A stretch of DNA of 64,000 bases from CAVQRB01 sp963715055 (lineage in GTDB: Bacteria > Pseudomonadota > Alphaproteobacteria > Rhodobacterales > Rhodobacteraceae), in the NCBI GenBank assembly GCA_963715055.1, contig CAVQRB010000021.1:1-64000 (forward strand). The letters run 5' to 3'. Position numbers and translations under genes: made by a program. The notes under the pieces are model-generated. The model saw nothing but the letters and a program-made list of their open reading frames with translations. It searched no databases and had not been told where the DNA came from. Of this stretch, positions 25,234-34,861 are shown piece after piece; the first letter of the stretch is position 1; the number at the start of each line of letters is the position of its first letter.

Positions 25234-25694
25234 AGCGGCAAGGCCTCCTCGGCCTTGATCCGGGCGATCTGCATCAGCGCCTCGATATCGGCGATATGCG
25301 GCAGCGTGAGGATGCACCTGCGGTAAATGTCCTGATAGTGCGACATGTCGCGCGCGATGATGTTGAGCCGAACATCGACGCGCCCGAGGAAAGTCTGGAT
25401 TTCGGTCACCTCCGGCACCTCGCGGGCCGCGATCAGGAAATCGTCGAAGGCGCGCGCGATGGTCTTGTCGAGGGTGATGCGCAACGACACCTCCACCGCA
25501 TAGCCGAGCGCCGCCCAGTCGATGACAGAAGAGACACCTTCGATCACGCCTGCTTCCTGCATCCGCGCGATCCGCCGTGCGGCCTTGCCGGCGGTCAGAC
25601 CGCAAAGCTCCGCCAGCTCCGCAGGGGCCAAGGTCGCATCCGCCTGCCAGTGTCGCAACAGGCGCCGGTCCGTATCGTCGAGAATGATTTTCAC
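25230..25694 (-). CDS. Lrp/AsnC family regulator (first of pair)
   Basis: A 154-residue regulator of the same family as its overlapping neighbour. MKIILDDTDRRLLRHWQADA opens the winged helix-turn-helix, with LAELCGLTAGKAARRIARMQ as the recognition region. The RAM domain includes VEVSLRITLDKT and the VDVRLNIIARDMSHYQ strand. It is transcribed divergently from ilvC across about 130 bases, so control of ilvC by branched-chain amino acids is a reasonable guess, not shown by sequence. Confidence 0.92.
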   Translation of the reverse strand: MKIILDDTDRRLLRHWQADATLAPAELAELCGLTAGKAARRIARMQEAGVIEGVSSVIDWAALGYAVEVSLRITLDKTIARAFDDFLIAAREVPEVTEIQTFLGRVDVRLNIIARDMSHYQDIYRRCILTLPHIADIEALMQIARIKAEEALPL

Positions 25695-25822
25695 GCCAAT
25701 CCAGTTTCAAGCGCATGATTTTCCGTATCAGGCGTCAATATACTTTGATACCACCGCTGACTAGCCTCAATTCCGCTTCTATGGTCCCGCCTGATGCATT
25801 TCTAACCCGAAGGAGCATGAAA

Positions 25823-26845
25823 ATGCGCGTCTACTACGATCGCGATTGCGATGTGAACCTGATCAAGGACATGAAAGTGGCCATCCTGGGCTACGGCAGC
25901 CAAGGCCATGCCCATGCGCTGAACCTGCGCGACAGCGGCGCGAAAAACCTCGCCGTGGCCCTGCGAGAAGGTTCGCCCTCGGCGGCCAAGGCAAAGGGTG
26001 AAGGCCTGACCGTCATGGGCATTGCCGAAGCGGCGGCCTGGGCCGACCTGATCATGTTCACCATGCCCGACGAGCTGCAGGCGCAGACCTACAAGAAATA
26101 TGTTCACGACAACATCCGCGAAGGGGCCGCGATCGCCTTTGCACACGGCCTGAACGTCCACTTCGGCCTGATCGAACCCAAAGCTGGCGTCGACGTCATC
26201 ATGATGGCGCCGAAGGGTCCGGGCCATACCGTGCGCGGTGAATACCGCAAGGGCGGCGGCGTGCCTTGCCTTGTCGCCGTGGACAAGGACGCCTCCGGCC
26301 GCGCGCTGGAGATCGGCCTTTCCTATTGCTCCGCGATCGGCGGCGGCCGGTCCGGCATCATCGAAACCAACTTCCGCGAGGAATGCGAAACCGACCTTTT
26401 CGGCGAACAGGCGGTGCTTTGCGGCGGTCTGGTGGAGCTTATCCGCATGGGCTTCGAGACGTTGGTGGAGGCAGGCTATGCACCCGAAATGGCCTATTTC
26501 GAGTGTCTGCACGAAGTGAAGCTGATCGTCGATCTGATCTACGAAGGCGGTATCGCCAACATGAACTACTCGATCTCGAATACGGCCGAGTACGGCGAAT
26601 ATGTCTCCGGCCCGCGGGTCCTGCCATATGACGAGACCAAGGCGCGGATGAAGGCGATCCTGACCGACATCCAGACCGGCAAGTTCGTGCGTGACTTCAT
26701 GCAGGAAAACGCCGTGGGCCAGCCCTTCTTCAAGGGCACGCGCCGGATGAACGACGCGCATCAGATCGAGGCGGTGGGCGAAAAGCTGCGCGGCATGATG
26801 CCGTGGATTTCCGCCGGCAAGATGGTCGACAAGTCGAAGAACTGA
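25823..26845 (+). CDS. ilvC: Ketol-acid reductoisomerase, class I
   Basis: Converts acetolactate and acetohydroxybutyrate to dihydroxy acids in branched-chain amino acid synthesis, using NADPH and Mg2+. 340 residues, the short class I length. The Rossmann loop is AILGYGSQGHAHALNLRDSG (about residue 18), MAPKGPGHTVRGEY (about 130) is the catalytic histidine region, and the metal-binding ETDLFGEQAVLCGG (about 190) and NYSISNTAEYG (about 250) are present. The start at 25823 is chosen because AAGGAG at 25810-25815 is seven bases upstream; a longer frame exists but lacks support. A hairpin at 26844-26881 follows. Confidence 0.96.
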   Translation: MRVYYDRDCDVNLIKDMKVAILGYGSQGHAHALNLRDSGAKNLAVALREGSPSAAKAKGEGLTVMGIAEAAAWADLIMFTMPDELQAQTYKKYVHDNIREGAAIAFAHGLNVHFGLIEPKAGVDVIMMAPKGPGHTVRGEYRKGGGVPCLVAVDKDASGRALEIGLSYCSAIGGGRSGIIETNFREECETDLFGEQAVLCGGLVELIRMGFETLVEAGYAPEMAYFECLHEVKLIVDLIYEGGIANMNYSISNTAEYGEYVSGPRVLPYDETKARMKAILTDIQTGKFVRDFMQENAVGQPFFKGTRRMNDAHQIEAVGEKLRGMMPWISAGKMVDKSKN

Positions 26846-26881
26846 AAAAAATGGAGGTGGCAAGCGTGTCTTGCCACCTCC
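26844..26881 (-). terminator. Rho-independent terminator between ilvC and small membrane gene
   Basis: GGAGGTGGCAAG (26853-26864) pairs perfectly with CTTGCCACCTCC (26870-26881), a 12-bp stem with loop CGTGT. The T-run (complement of AAAAAAA at 26845-26850) lies on the minus-strand side, so it is canonical for the small minus-strand gene. The hairpin may also end ilvC transcripts. Confidence 0.85.
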
Positions 26882-26890
26882 GTCTGGCCT

Positions 26891-27061
26891 TCAGATACCC
26901 GCCGGCTTGCCCGTCGAACTCTTGTCCGCCGCCAGCGTTGACTTTGGCGCTTTCGGGTCATCGATGCGCTTCTTGATCTTGGCCTTGCTGACAATGCCGA
27001 GGACCAGCCCGGCCAGCAGGGTCAGAAGCGCCAGAACGACGATCAGATAAGTGATATCCAT
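26891..27061 (-). CDS. Small single-span membrane protein
   Basis: A 56-residue protein: MDITYLIVVLALLTLLAGLV forms one membrane helix, followed by a basic segment (SKAKIKKRIDD) and a polar tail. GGAGAG precedes the ATG at 27061; longer in-frame starts are less likely. It ends just before a clear terminator, which supports real expression. Family unknown; the topology would leave the basic tail in the cytoplasm. Confidence 0.6.
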   Translation of the reverse strand: MDITYLIVVLALLTLLAGLVLGIVSKAKIKKRIDDPKAPKSTLAADKSSTGKPAGI

Positions 27062-27133
27062 CACTCTCTCCATGATTGAAGTTTTCCAAGTCGGAACGCG
27101 CGACCCGCGGCGATGTTCCAATCACGCCCCGCA

Positions 27134-28062
27134 ATGGATACTGACATGAACGAAACGCCGCAGATCACCGCCGCCAGCTGGCTCATGGTTGCCACCCTCG
27201 GACTGACCTGGGGTGGGACTTTCCTCGTCATGGAAATCGCCTTGCTGGGCATGACGCCGTTCTGGCTCGCCGCCGGGCGGATCGGCTTCGCAGCCCTCCT
27301 GATGCTCGCGATCTGGGGAACGATGGGTCGGCGTCTTTTCAAGGCCCCGGTGGCGCGGAGCGGGTGGGCCATCGTCGCGTTGATCGGCGCGCTGAGCTCC
27401 GCCGTCCCTTTCATGCTTCTGGCCTGGGGCCAGCAATTCGTGACCTCGGGCTTTGCCGGGGTCTCGATGGCCGCCGTCGCGCTGATCGTGCTGCCGCTGG
27501 CGCATTTTCTGGTGCCGGGGGAACGCTTCACCCTGCGCAAGGGCATAGGGTTCGTGATCGGCTTCATCGGCGTGTGCATACTGATTGGCGCACAGGCCTT
27601 CGAATCGAGCGGGATCGCCCTTGAGCCTGCCGGGCGACTGGCCTGCCTTTCTGCGGCCTTTTGCTACGCCACATCCTCGGTGCTGATGCGCCGCTTGCCG
27701 CAGGTCGATCCGATCGGCCTCGCCACGGTGCTCTTGTGCATCGGTGCGATACTGGTGATCCCGCTGGCCTTCATCGTCGAAGGGATGCCCTCGGCACTCG
27801 ACACAAGAACGTTGACCGCCGTTGTCTTCCTTGGCCTGATCCCGACGGCGGGTGCGAGCCTCTTGCGCGTGTTGGTGATCCGCTCGGCGGGCCCTGTTTT
27901 CATGTCCCTGACTGCCTACCAAGTGCCGGTCTGGTCCGTCGTGCTGGGGGCTGCAATCCTCGGCGAACCCCTGCCCTCGTCGCTGCTGCTCGCCATGGCA
28001 CTCATTTTGTGCGGCGTGGCGATCATCCAATACGGCCCTCTGCGCCGGCTTTTCCTGCGCGG

Positions 28063-28066
<4 letters not shown>
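27134..28066 (+). CDS. DMT family (EamA) transporter
   Basis: A 310-residue inner-membrane protein with ten hydrophobic segments arranged as two EamA repeats. The first repeat starts LMVATLGLTWGGTFLVMEIA and the second has ACLSAAFCYATSSVLMRRLP. The family exports metabolites or amino acids; no substrate is evident. ATG 27134 is used; ATG 27146 is possible. It converges on glmM, sharing the CTAG at the stops. Confidence 0.88.
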
Positions 28067-29401
<1,335 letters not shown>

Positions 29402-29409
<8 letters not shown>

Positions 29410-30415
29410 GCACTTCTCCTGCCACGGCGGCGCGCCAGAGTGCAATGGCCTGCGCAGTCTCGGCTACGTCATGCACACGCACGATTTGTGTCCCATGTTT
29501 CAAGGCCGCGAGCGCCACTGCGACAGATCCGGGCATCCGGGCGCGCGCGTCCTCGGCGCCGCCGATGGTGCCGATGAACTTCTTGCGCGAAGCGCCGAGC
29601 AGCAGCGGCACGCCCAGCGCGTGAAACAGTGACAGCCGCGCGAGAAGCGCCAGATTATGCTCAAGGGTCTTGCCGAAGCCGATCCCCGGATCCACGATGA
29701 TACGGCTTTTAGGGATACCAAGCGCCTCCAGAGCCGCAATTCTGGCGGCGAGGTGATCGTAGACGTCGAGCAGCACATTGTCGTAGCGCGGATCGGACTG
29801 CATGGTCTCCGGATCACCTTGCGCATGCATCACGCAGACCGGCGCGCCCTTCGCCGCGCAAAGAGGTGCCAGTGTGGCGTCGAAGGTGAAGCCGGAGACG
29901 TCGTTGACGAGGCTTGCCCCTGCGGCGAGCGCCTCTGCCGCGACGGCGGCTTTCCGCGTGTCGATCGAGATGGGCTGCGCGATCCCTCCCTGCTTCAAGG
30001 CCGCAATCACCGGTGCCGTGCGGCGCACCTCCTCCTCCTCGGGAACCTGCTGCGCCCCGGGACGGGTCGATTCGCCGCCGATGTCGAGGATATCCGCAGT
30101 CCTCATCGCCTGCGCCCCGCGCAGCGCCGCGTCTTCGGCAAAATGCTGTCCACCGTCGGAAAAACTGTCCGGCGTCACGTTGACGATGCCCATGATGCGC
30201 GGGCGGTCGAAGGTGAGACCCGCAATCGGTGGCCGGGCGGCGGTCAGTGTTTCCAACACCTCTTTGGGCGCATCTGCTGCGGGCAGCACCATGGGAGGGG
30301 TCCCGCGCGCAAGGACCTCGATATGCGAAAACCAGCCCCAGCCGCCGGCCAGAGGCATTGCCGACGCAGGCTGCGCCACATCGGTCAGAACGATCGGGCG
30401 GAAATACGCGTCCAT
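29402..30415 (-). CDS. folP: Dihydropteroate synthase
   Basis: Condenses p-aminobenzoate with hydroxymethyl-dihydropterin diphosphate in folate synthesis; the target of sulfonamides. 337 residues, with a 65-residue N-terminal extension before the TIM barrel that is usual in Rhodobacteraceae. Motifs are GIVNVTPDSFSDGG (about residue 76), DIGGESTRPGAQ (about 112), SIDTRKAAVA (about 148), VNDVSGF (about 168) and IVDPGIGFGKT (about 240). It begins three bases after folB and ends inside the glmM start region, so the three are coupled. Confidence 0.96.
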
Positions 30416-30418
30416 CGC

Positions 30419-31342
30419 CTAGAGCACGGCAACATCCGCGGACGCGGCACGCAGAGCGACGGAGGCTTCGCGCGGCAGGTCCGCGCCGATCACGAGCATT
30501 TCCTCCGCATCGAAGGTCGCGGCGAACCAGGCGGCCAGCGCCACGGCATCCCGCGGCTGCGCAGAAGGTCCATCCACCGCATCGAGCACGATCTTAGAGG
30601 GTGCCCAGACACTGGACTGGCCGTTCTTCATGGCCCAGTCGAGTTCGGTCCGCGTGGCGACGACAACGCAGCGGTTGTCCTTCGAGGCCAGGACCCAGGC
30701 ATTCTGCTCGATGGCAAGAAGATCGATGCGGCGTTGCGCCATGCGGTGTCCGGTCTGCGGTGCCAGCCCATCGGGGGCTCCGACACAGAAGATCAGCGGG
30801 CGCCCCAAGGTCTCCAGTTGGTCGATCCAGCCCTTGAGATACGGCGAGGCGATGGCCGCGTTGCTGAGATAGACGAGTTCGGGATGGCGGGCTTTCTCGA
30901 CCGCCGCCCGGACAGGCAGCACCTGCCCGCGCGCGCGAACGATTTCCACGCCAAGCGCGCCCGGTCCCCGGTCCAGTTTCTCGATCCGAACGAAGGCGCG
31001 CATGGCTTGCGGTTCGCGCAGGATGCGTTCGGCGACACGTTCCGCCAGCGTTTCCAGCAGGTTGAGACGTTCATCGGCCAGCGCCTTGGCGATTGCCTCG
31101 GTCACCCGGTCGTAGCTCAGGATACGGTCCACGTCGTCGTCGATCGGCCCACTCAGGGGCTGCACCTCGACCACGACGTTGAAACAGATGCGCTGCGGCG
31201 CGCCACGTTCCTTCTGGAATGCGCCGATATCCACCGTCACGATGTGATCGCGCAGGGATATGCGATCAAGCGGTCCGGGGGCTGCCGTTGCCTCGGATCG
31301 CTCGAAAGGATGCGCGAAGGCGAGCGTGATTTCGGATGTCAT
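30419..31342 (-). CDS. folB: Dihydroneopterin aldolase with C-terminal extension
   Basis: The first 120 residues are a FolB domain: LRDHIVTVDIGAFQKERG (about 30), FNVVVEV, YDRVTEAIAKAL and LLETLAERVAERIL. FolB forms hydroxymethyl-dihydropterin for the FolP step next door. At 307 residues it is well over twice the usual length of about 120. The extra 180 residues (about 128-307; LVYLSNAAIASPYLKGWI, CVVVATRTELDWAMKNG, ASKIVLDAVDG-like strands) form a second alpha/beta domain I do not recognise. It is known as a long form in this bacterial group. A catalytic addition or a structural role cannot be decided here. Confidence 0.88.
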   Translation of the reverse strand: MTSEITLAFAHPFERSEATAAPGPLDRISLRDHIVTVDIGAFQKERGAPQRICFNVVVEVQPLSGPIDDDVDRILSYDRVTEAIAKALADERLNLLETLAERVAERILREPQAMRAFVRIEKLDRGPGALGVEIVRARGQVLPVRAAVEKARHPELVYLSNAAIASPYLKGWIDQLETLGRPLIFCVGAPDGLAPQTGHRMAQRRIDLLAIEQNAWVLASKDNRCVVVATRTELDWAMKNGQSSVWAPSKIVLDAVDGPSAQPRDAVALAAWFAATFDAEEMLVIGADLPREASVALRAASADVAVL

Positions 31343-31437
31343 TGGGACTTACCTTTTCGTCCGGTCGTCACGCTACCCCTACAGGTAACACGCAGCCGTG
31401 AACAGCCCACAGAGCGGCGTCCGATGGATCGAATGCG

Positions 31438-32076
31438 TCAGTAGCTCGCCGTACGCCATGTATGACGGTAAAACACATGCACCCCGATCGCGGTCGTCTT
31501 TGTGTAAACGTTGCTCCACCGCGGCTTGACGGCTTTCGTGTGGTAGTGCGTCGCACCTTCGGTAAGCTTCGGGGCAACGCCATCGAGCGCCACGCGCGCC
31601 ACTTTCGCCACGCGCTCATAGGCGCGCGGCTCAGCGATGATTTCCTTCTGACCGTCACAGGTGTAGGTGAACTGGCACTGGAATTTTCGGCCGGTCCCCT
31701 GATGGATCACGTCGCAGGCCGAGCCCGGGAAACGTTCCGATTTCACGCGGTTCAGGATTACTTCGGCAACGGCGAACTGGCCCTTCACGGTTTCGCCCCG
31801 CGCTTCAAAGTAAAGCGCTTCGGCAAGGCAGCGCCACTCGTCGCCGCCCCTGGCTTTCGGCAATGAATCCACCCAATCCTTGGAGAACTCAATGTCGTAG
31901 TCCATCTTGGCCGAGGCAAGATGCTTTTGGCTGGCTTTGGTCAGGGTTTTTTCCAGATGCTCGGATACCGCAGCAGAAGGTTTATTGGTCTGGTTCGCAG
32001 AGGCGGCACTTGCCATGAAAATGCCCAAACCAAGCCCCACGATAGCCACCAAGAAAGTTTTGCATAAATAGCGCAC
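31438..32076 (-). CDS. SleB-type cell wall hydrolase
   Basis: An exported 212-residue protein. A signal peptide (FLVAIVGLGLGIFMASAASA) is followed by a linker and a Hydrolase_2 (SleB/CwlJ) domain with CLAEALYFEARGETVKGQFA (catalytic Glu region, about residue 85), VILNRVKSERFPGSACDVI and QCQFTYTCDG. The family cleaves peptidoglycan; in non-sporulating bacteria it acts in wall turnover. The start is GTG 32076 with a G-rich site upstream. It stands alone between folB and the PPDK-like gene. Confidence 0.87.
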   Translation of the reverse strand: MRYLCKTFLVAIVGLGLGIFMASAASANQTNKPSAAVSEHLEKTLTKASQKHLASAKMDYDIEFSKDWVDSLPKARGGDEWRCLAEALYFEARGETVKGQFAVAEVILNRVKSERFPGSACDVIHQGTGRKFQCQFTYTCDGQKEIIAEPRAYERVAKVARVALDGVAPKLTEGATHYHTKAVKPRWSNVYTKTTAIGVHVFYRHTWRTASY

Positions 32077-32228
32077 GGTTGCGCCCCCCAGGTCATTTCA
32101 ATGCCCGGTCTCTAGCCGCAGAAAAAGTTGACGTAAAGTTTACGCAGGGAAACAACGTTAACGTCGGCGTGGAGTTGCCTAACACGTTATTCTAGAAACA
32201 CATCATGTGGACGCAAGGGCTAATCTGG

Positions 32229-34766
32229 CTACCTGATCTTGCTTGCGATCGCGAGCTGTGCGGCAGCAAGTCGCGCCACAGGCACCCGGAAGGGCGAACA
32301 GGAAACATAGTCGAACCCCGCATCACGGCAGAAGGCGATTGATTCGGGATTGCCCCCGTGCTCACCGCAAATCGACAGGGTGATATCAGGCTGGGCGGCT
32401 CTTCCTCGGTCCGCGCCAAGCTTGAGCAACTCGCCGACGCCTTCGGTATCGAGCACGTGGAACGGGTCCTCCCTGAAGACCCCTTGCTGCACATAATCCG
32501 ACATGAACCGGCCCGCATCATCACGCGACAGCCCGTAGGTCATTTGCGTCAGATCGTTGGTGCCGAAGCTCAGGAATGAACAATAGGGCGCGATTTCCGC
32601 AGCGCGCAGGGCAGCACGGGGGGTCTCCACCATGACGCCCAGCCTGTAGGTGAAATCCCGGTCCCTCGCCATCCGCACGGCCGCGGCCACCCCGTCGATG
32701 GAGGTCTTGACCAGTTCCACTTCCCGCTTGGCGGAGACCAGGGGGATCATGATTTCCGGCACGACAGGCTCGCCATCCTCGCTGGCATCGAGGGTGGCCT
32801 CGAAAATCGCCTGGGCCTGCATTTCGTAGATTTCCGGCACCGTCACCCCAAGCCGAACACCGCGCAGGCCCAGCATCGGATTATATTCCGACATGGCCTC
32901 AATCCGCCGGGTCACGTCGGACAAGGCCAACCCCAAGGCTTCGGCCAGTTCGCGTTGGCCGGCACGGTCGGTCGGCAGGAATTCATGCAGCGGCGGGTCG
33001 AAAAGGCGGATGCAGACCGGCTTGCCTTGCATGATCCTGAAAAGCTGCGTGAAGTCGTCGCGCTGCATCGGCAGGAGCCGTTCCAGCACAGCGCGCCTGT
33101 CTTCGGAACTTGCGGCAAAGATCATCTCGCGCATCACCGTAAGGCGGCTTGGGTCGAAGAACATGTGCTCGGTCCGGCAGAGGCCGATGCCTTGTGCATT
33201 GAAATTGCGGGCCGTCTTGGCGTCCTCTGGCGTGTCGGCGTTCGCCCGGATGCCGATATCGCGCAACTCGTCCGCCCAGATCATCAGCGTCTGGAAACTG
33301 TCATCCAGTGCCGCCTCGCGCATCTTCGGCGCGCCGGCCAGAACTTCGCCCCGCGTGCCGTCTATGGTGATGATTTCGCCTTCACCGAAAATGCGCCCGT
33401 CTTTCGTGACCAGTTGCTTTTTCTCGCGGTTGAAGCTCATGTTGGACGCACCGACGACGCAAGGCAGGCCGATGCCGCGCCCGATCACCGCCGCGTGGCT
33501 GGTGATGCCGCCGCGTTCTGTCAGCACCGCATGGGCCGCGTGCATGCCGCGGATATCCTCCGGCGTGGTCTCCCGGCGCACCAGAATGCAGGCCTCGCCC
33601 CGCGCGGCGCTGGCCTGCGCATCATTGGCTGAAAAGACGATCTGCCCGGTGGCAGCCCCCGGGCTCGCCGCGATCCCGCGGCCGATCACGTCGCGCTCGG
33701 CGCCCGGGCTGATCTGGCGGTGAAGCAGTTCCGACAGGGTGCGTGGCTGCACCCGCATCAGCGCCTCGGCCTTCGAGATGATGCCGTCCTCGGCGAGCTT
33801 GACCGCGATGCGCACAGAAGCCCGGCTGGACCGCGCGACCCGCACGCCATCCAGAATGAAGAGATTGCCGTCCTCGAGCACGAATTCGACCTGCATCTCC
33901 TCGCGCAATTTCTCGCGCATCTGAGCGGCATGGTTCTTCAGGGCGGCAAAGGCCTTCGGAGCCAATTCCTCAAGAGAGTTGCCGCGCGGATCCTTGGTGA
34001 GGTAGAGCGCTGCCTTGTCGCCTTCGAGCGCATCCCGCCCCTGGCTCTGGCTGAGGTAGCGCCCGGTGATCTGCGGCAGACCGGTGTCCCCGTCCACCAG
34101 TTGCAGCACACCGGAGCCGCATTGCCCTTGCCCGAGACCCAAGACCATCTCCTGCACCACGAGCCCGAGGCCCGCATCCGCGGGTGCGCCCTTGGCCTGG
34201 CGCAGCAGCCGTGCGCTCGTTCCGTCCCACGCCCGGGCCATCGATTTCAGGACAGCGGTCAACTGATCCGACAGCGCCTCGGGAAAGGGTTCTTCGAGTT
34301 CTGCCTCATAGGCCTTCAGCACGTCATGAAGTCCCGCCACGCCATCACGCTTGACATTATCGAACATATCCGGGTCAAGTCTGGCCACATCTACGGCAAA
34401 AGATTCCACAAATCGCGCGAAAATGGCTGTGGCGGCGGTTTCTCCAAGTTTCGGAGAGAGGCGCCGCAGGCGATCCTCATTCATCCCGATATTCAGGACC
34501 GCCCCCGGCCCGCCCCAGTCCGGATCCTCGGACGAAGGGCGCACGCAGAGCAGCGCATCATCGGGGAATTGCGAGACGATGGCTGCGATGTCGGGCATCT
34601 CGCCATTGGCAATCCGCTGCACCGCTTCGAAGGAAAGCGCGACGGTGCGCGGCACCGGCAGGTCGAGCCGCACCAGGCGCTGCAGACATTTCGCCCGCCC
34701 GCCGTGGGATTCTGTGCAAATCGGCGCACCGGGCGTCACGAGCGTGGTGTGAGGATTATTCTGCAC
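32229..34766 (-). CDS. Pyruvate phosphate dikinase-like PEP-utilising enzyme
   Basis: An 845-residue protein with the PPDK layout: an N-terminal ATP-grasp-like region (1-340), the phosphohistidine swivelling domain with LTERGGITSHAAVIGRGIG (about 425) and the C-terminal PEP/pyruvate TIM barrel with LCRTEHMFFDP (about 530), RLGVMVETPRAAL (about 725), FLSFGTNDLTQMTYGLSRDD (about 750) and the active-site cysteine in ICGEHGGNPES (about 810). The N-terminal motif reads VRPSSEDPDWGGPGAVLNIG where standard PPDK has VRSGA...SMPGMMDTVLNLG, so its nucleotide site is divergent. The start is GTG. It follows glyS in the same direction, an order conserved in this group. It may be a true PPDK or a specialised paralogue. 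Confidence 0.85.
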   Translation of the reverse strand: MQNNPHTTLVTPGAPICTESHGGRAKCLQRLVRLDLPVPRTVALSFEAVQRIANGEMPDIAAIVSQFPDDALLCVRPSSEDPDWGGPGAVLNIGMNEDRLRRLSPKLGETAATAIFARFVESFAVDVARLDPDMFDNVKRDGVAGLHDVLKAYEAELEEPFPEALSDQLTAVLKSMARAWDGTSARLLRQAKGAPADAGLGLVVQEMVLGLGQGQCGSGVLQLVDGDTGLPQITGRYLSQSQGRDALEGDKAALYLTKDPRGNSLEELAPKAFAALKNHAAQMREKLREEMQVEFVLEDGNLFILDGVRVARSSRASVRIAVKLAEDGIISKAEALMRVQPRTLSELLHRQISPGAERDVIGRGIAASPGAATGQIVFSANDAQASAARGEACILVRRETTPEDIRGMHAAHAVLTERGGITSHAAVIGRGIGLPCVVGASNMSFNREKKQLVTKDGRIFGEGEIITIDGTRGEVLAGAPKMREAALDDSFQTLMIWADELRDIGIRANADTPEDAKTARNFNAQGIGLCRTEHMFFDPSRLTVMREMIFAASSEDRRAVLERLLPMQRDDFTQLFRIMQGKPVCIRLFDPPLHEFLPTDRAGQRELAEALGLALSDVTRRIEAMSEYNPMLGLRGVRLGVTVPEIYEMQAQAIFEATLDASEDGEPVVPEIMIPLVSAKREVELVKTSIDGVAAAVRMARDRDFTYRLGVMVETPRAALRAAEIAPYCSFLSFGTNDLTQMTYGLSRDDAGRFMSDYVQQGVFREDPFHVLDTEGVGELLKLGADRGRAAQPDITLSICGEHGGNPESIAFCRDAGFDYVSCSPFRVPVARLAAAQLAIASKIR

Positions 34767-34861
34767 TGCGGCACCTGTTCTTTCTCAGGCGCAGCATAGG
34801 CTGTAAACCTTGCGTGACAAGTCCTTGGTTGCCGCGCAATGCCGCAGGCCCTGTCGCAGGG

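Noticed and set aside
23545..25326. 593-codon plus-strand ORF antisense to the aminotransferase and Lrp genes
   Set aside because: High-GC shadow with no domains; the opposite strand carries three clear genes.
25695..25822. Amino acid attenuator or riboswitch in the ilvC leader
   Set aside because: I found neither a leader peptide with a run of Ile/Val/Leu codons nor a terminator-antiterminator pair.
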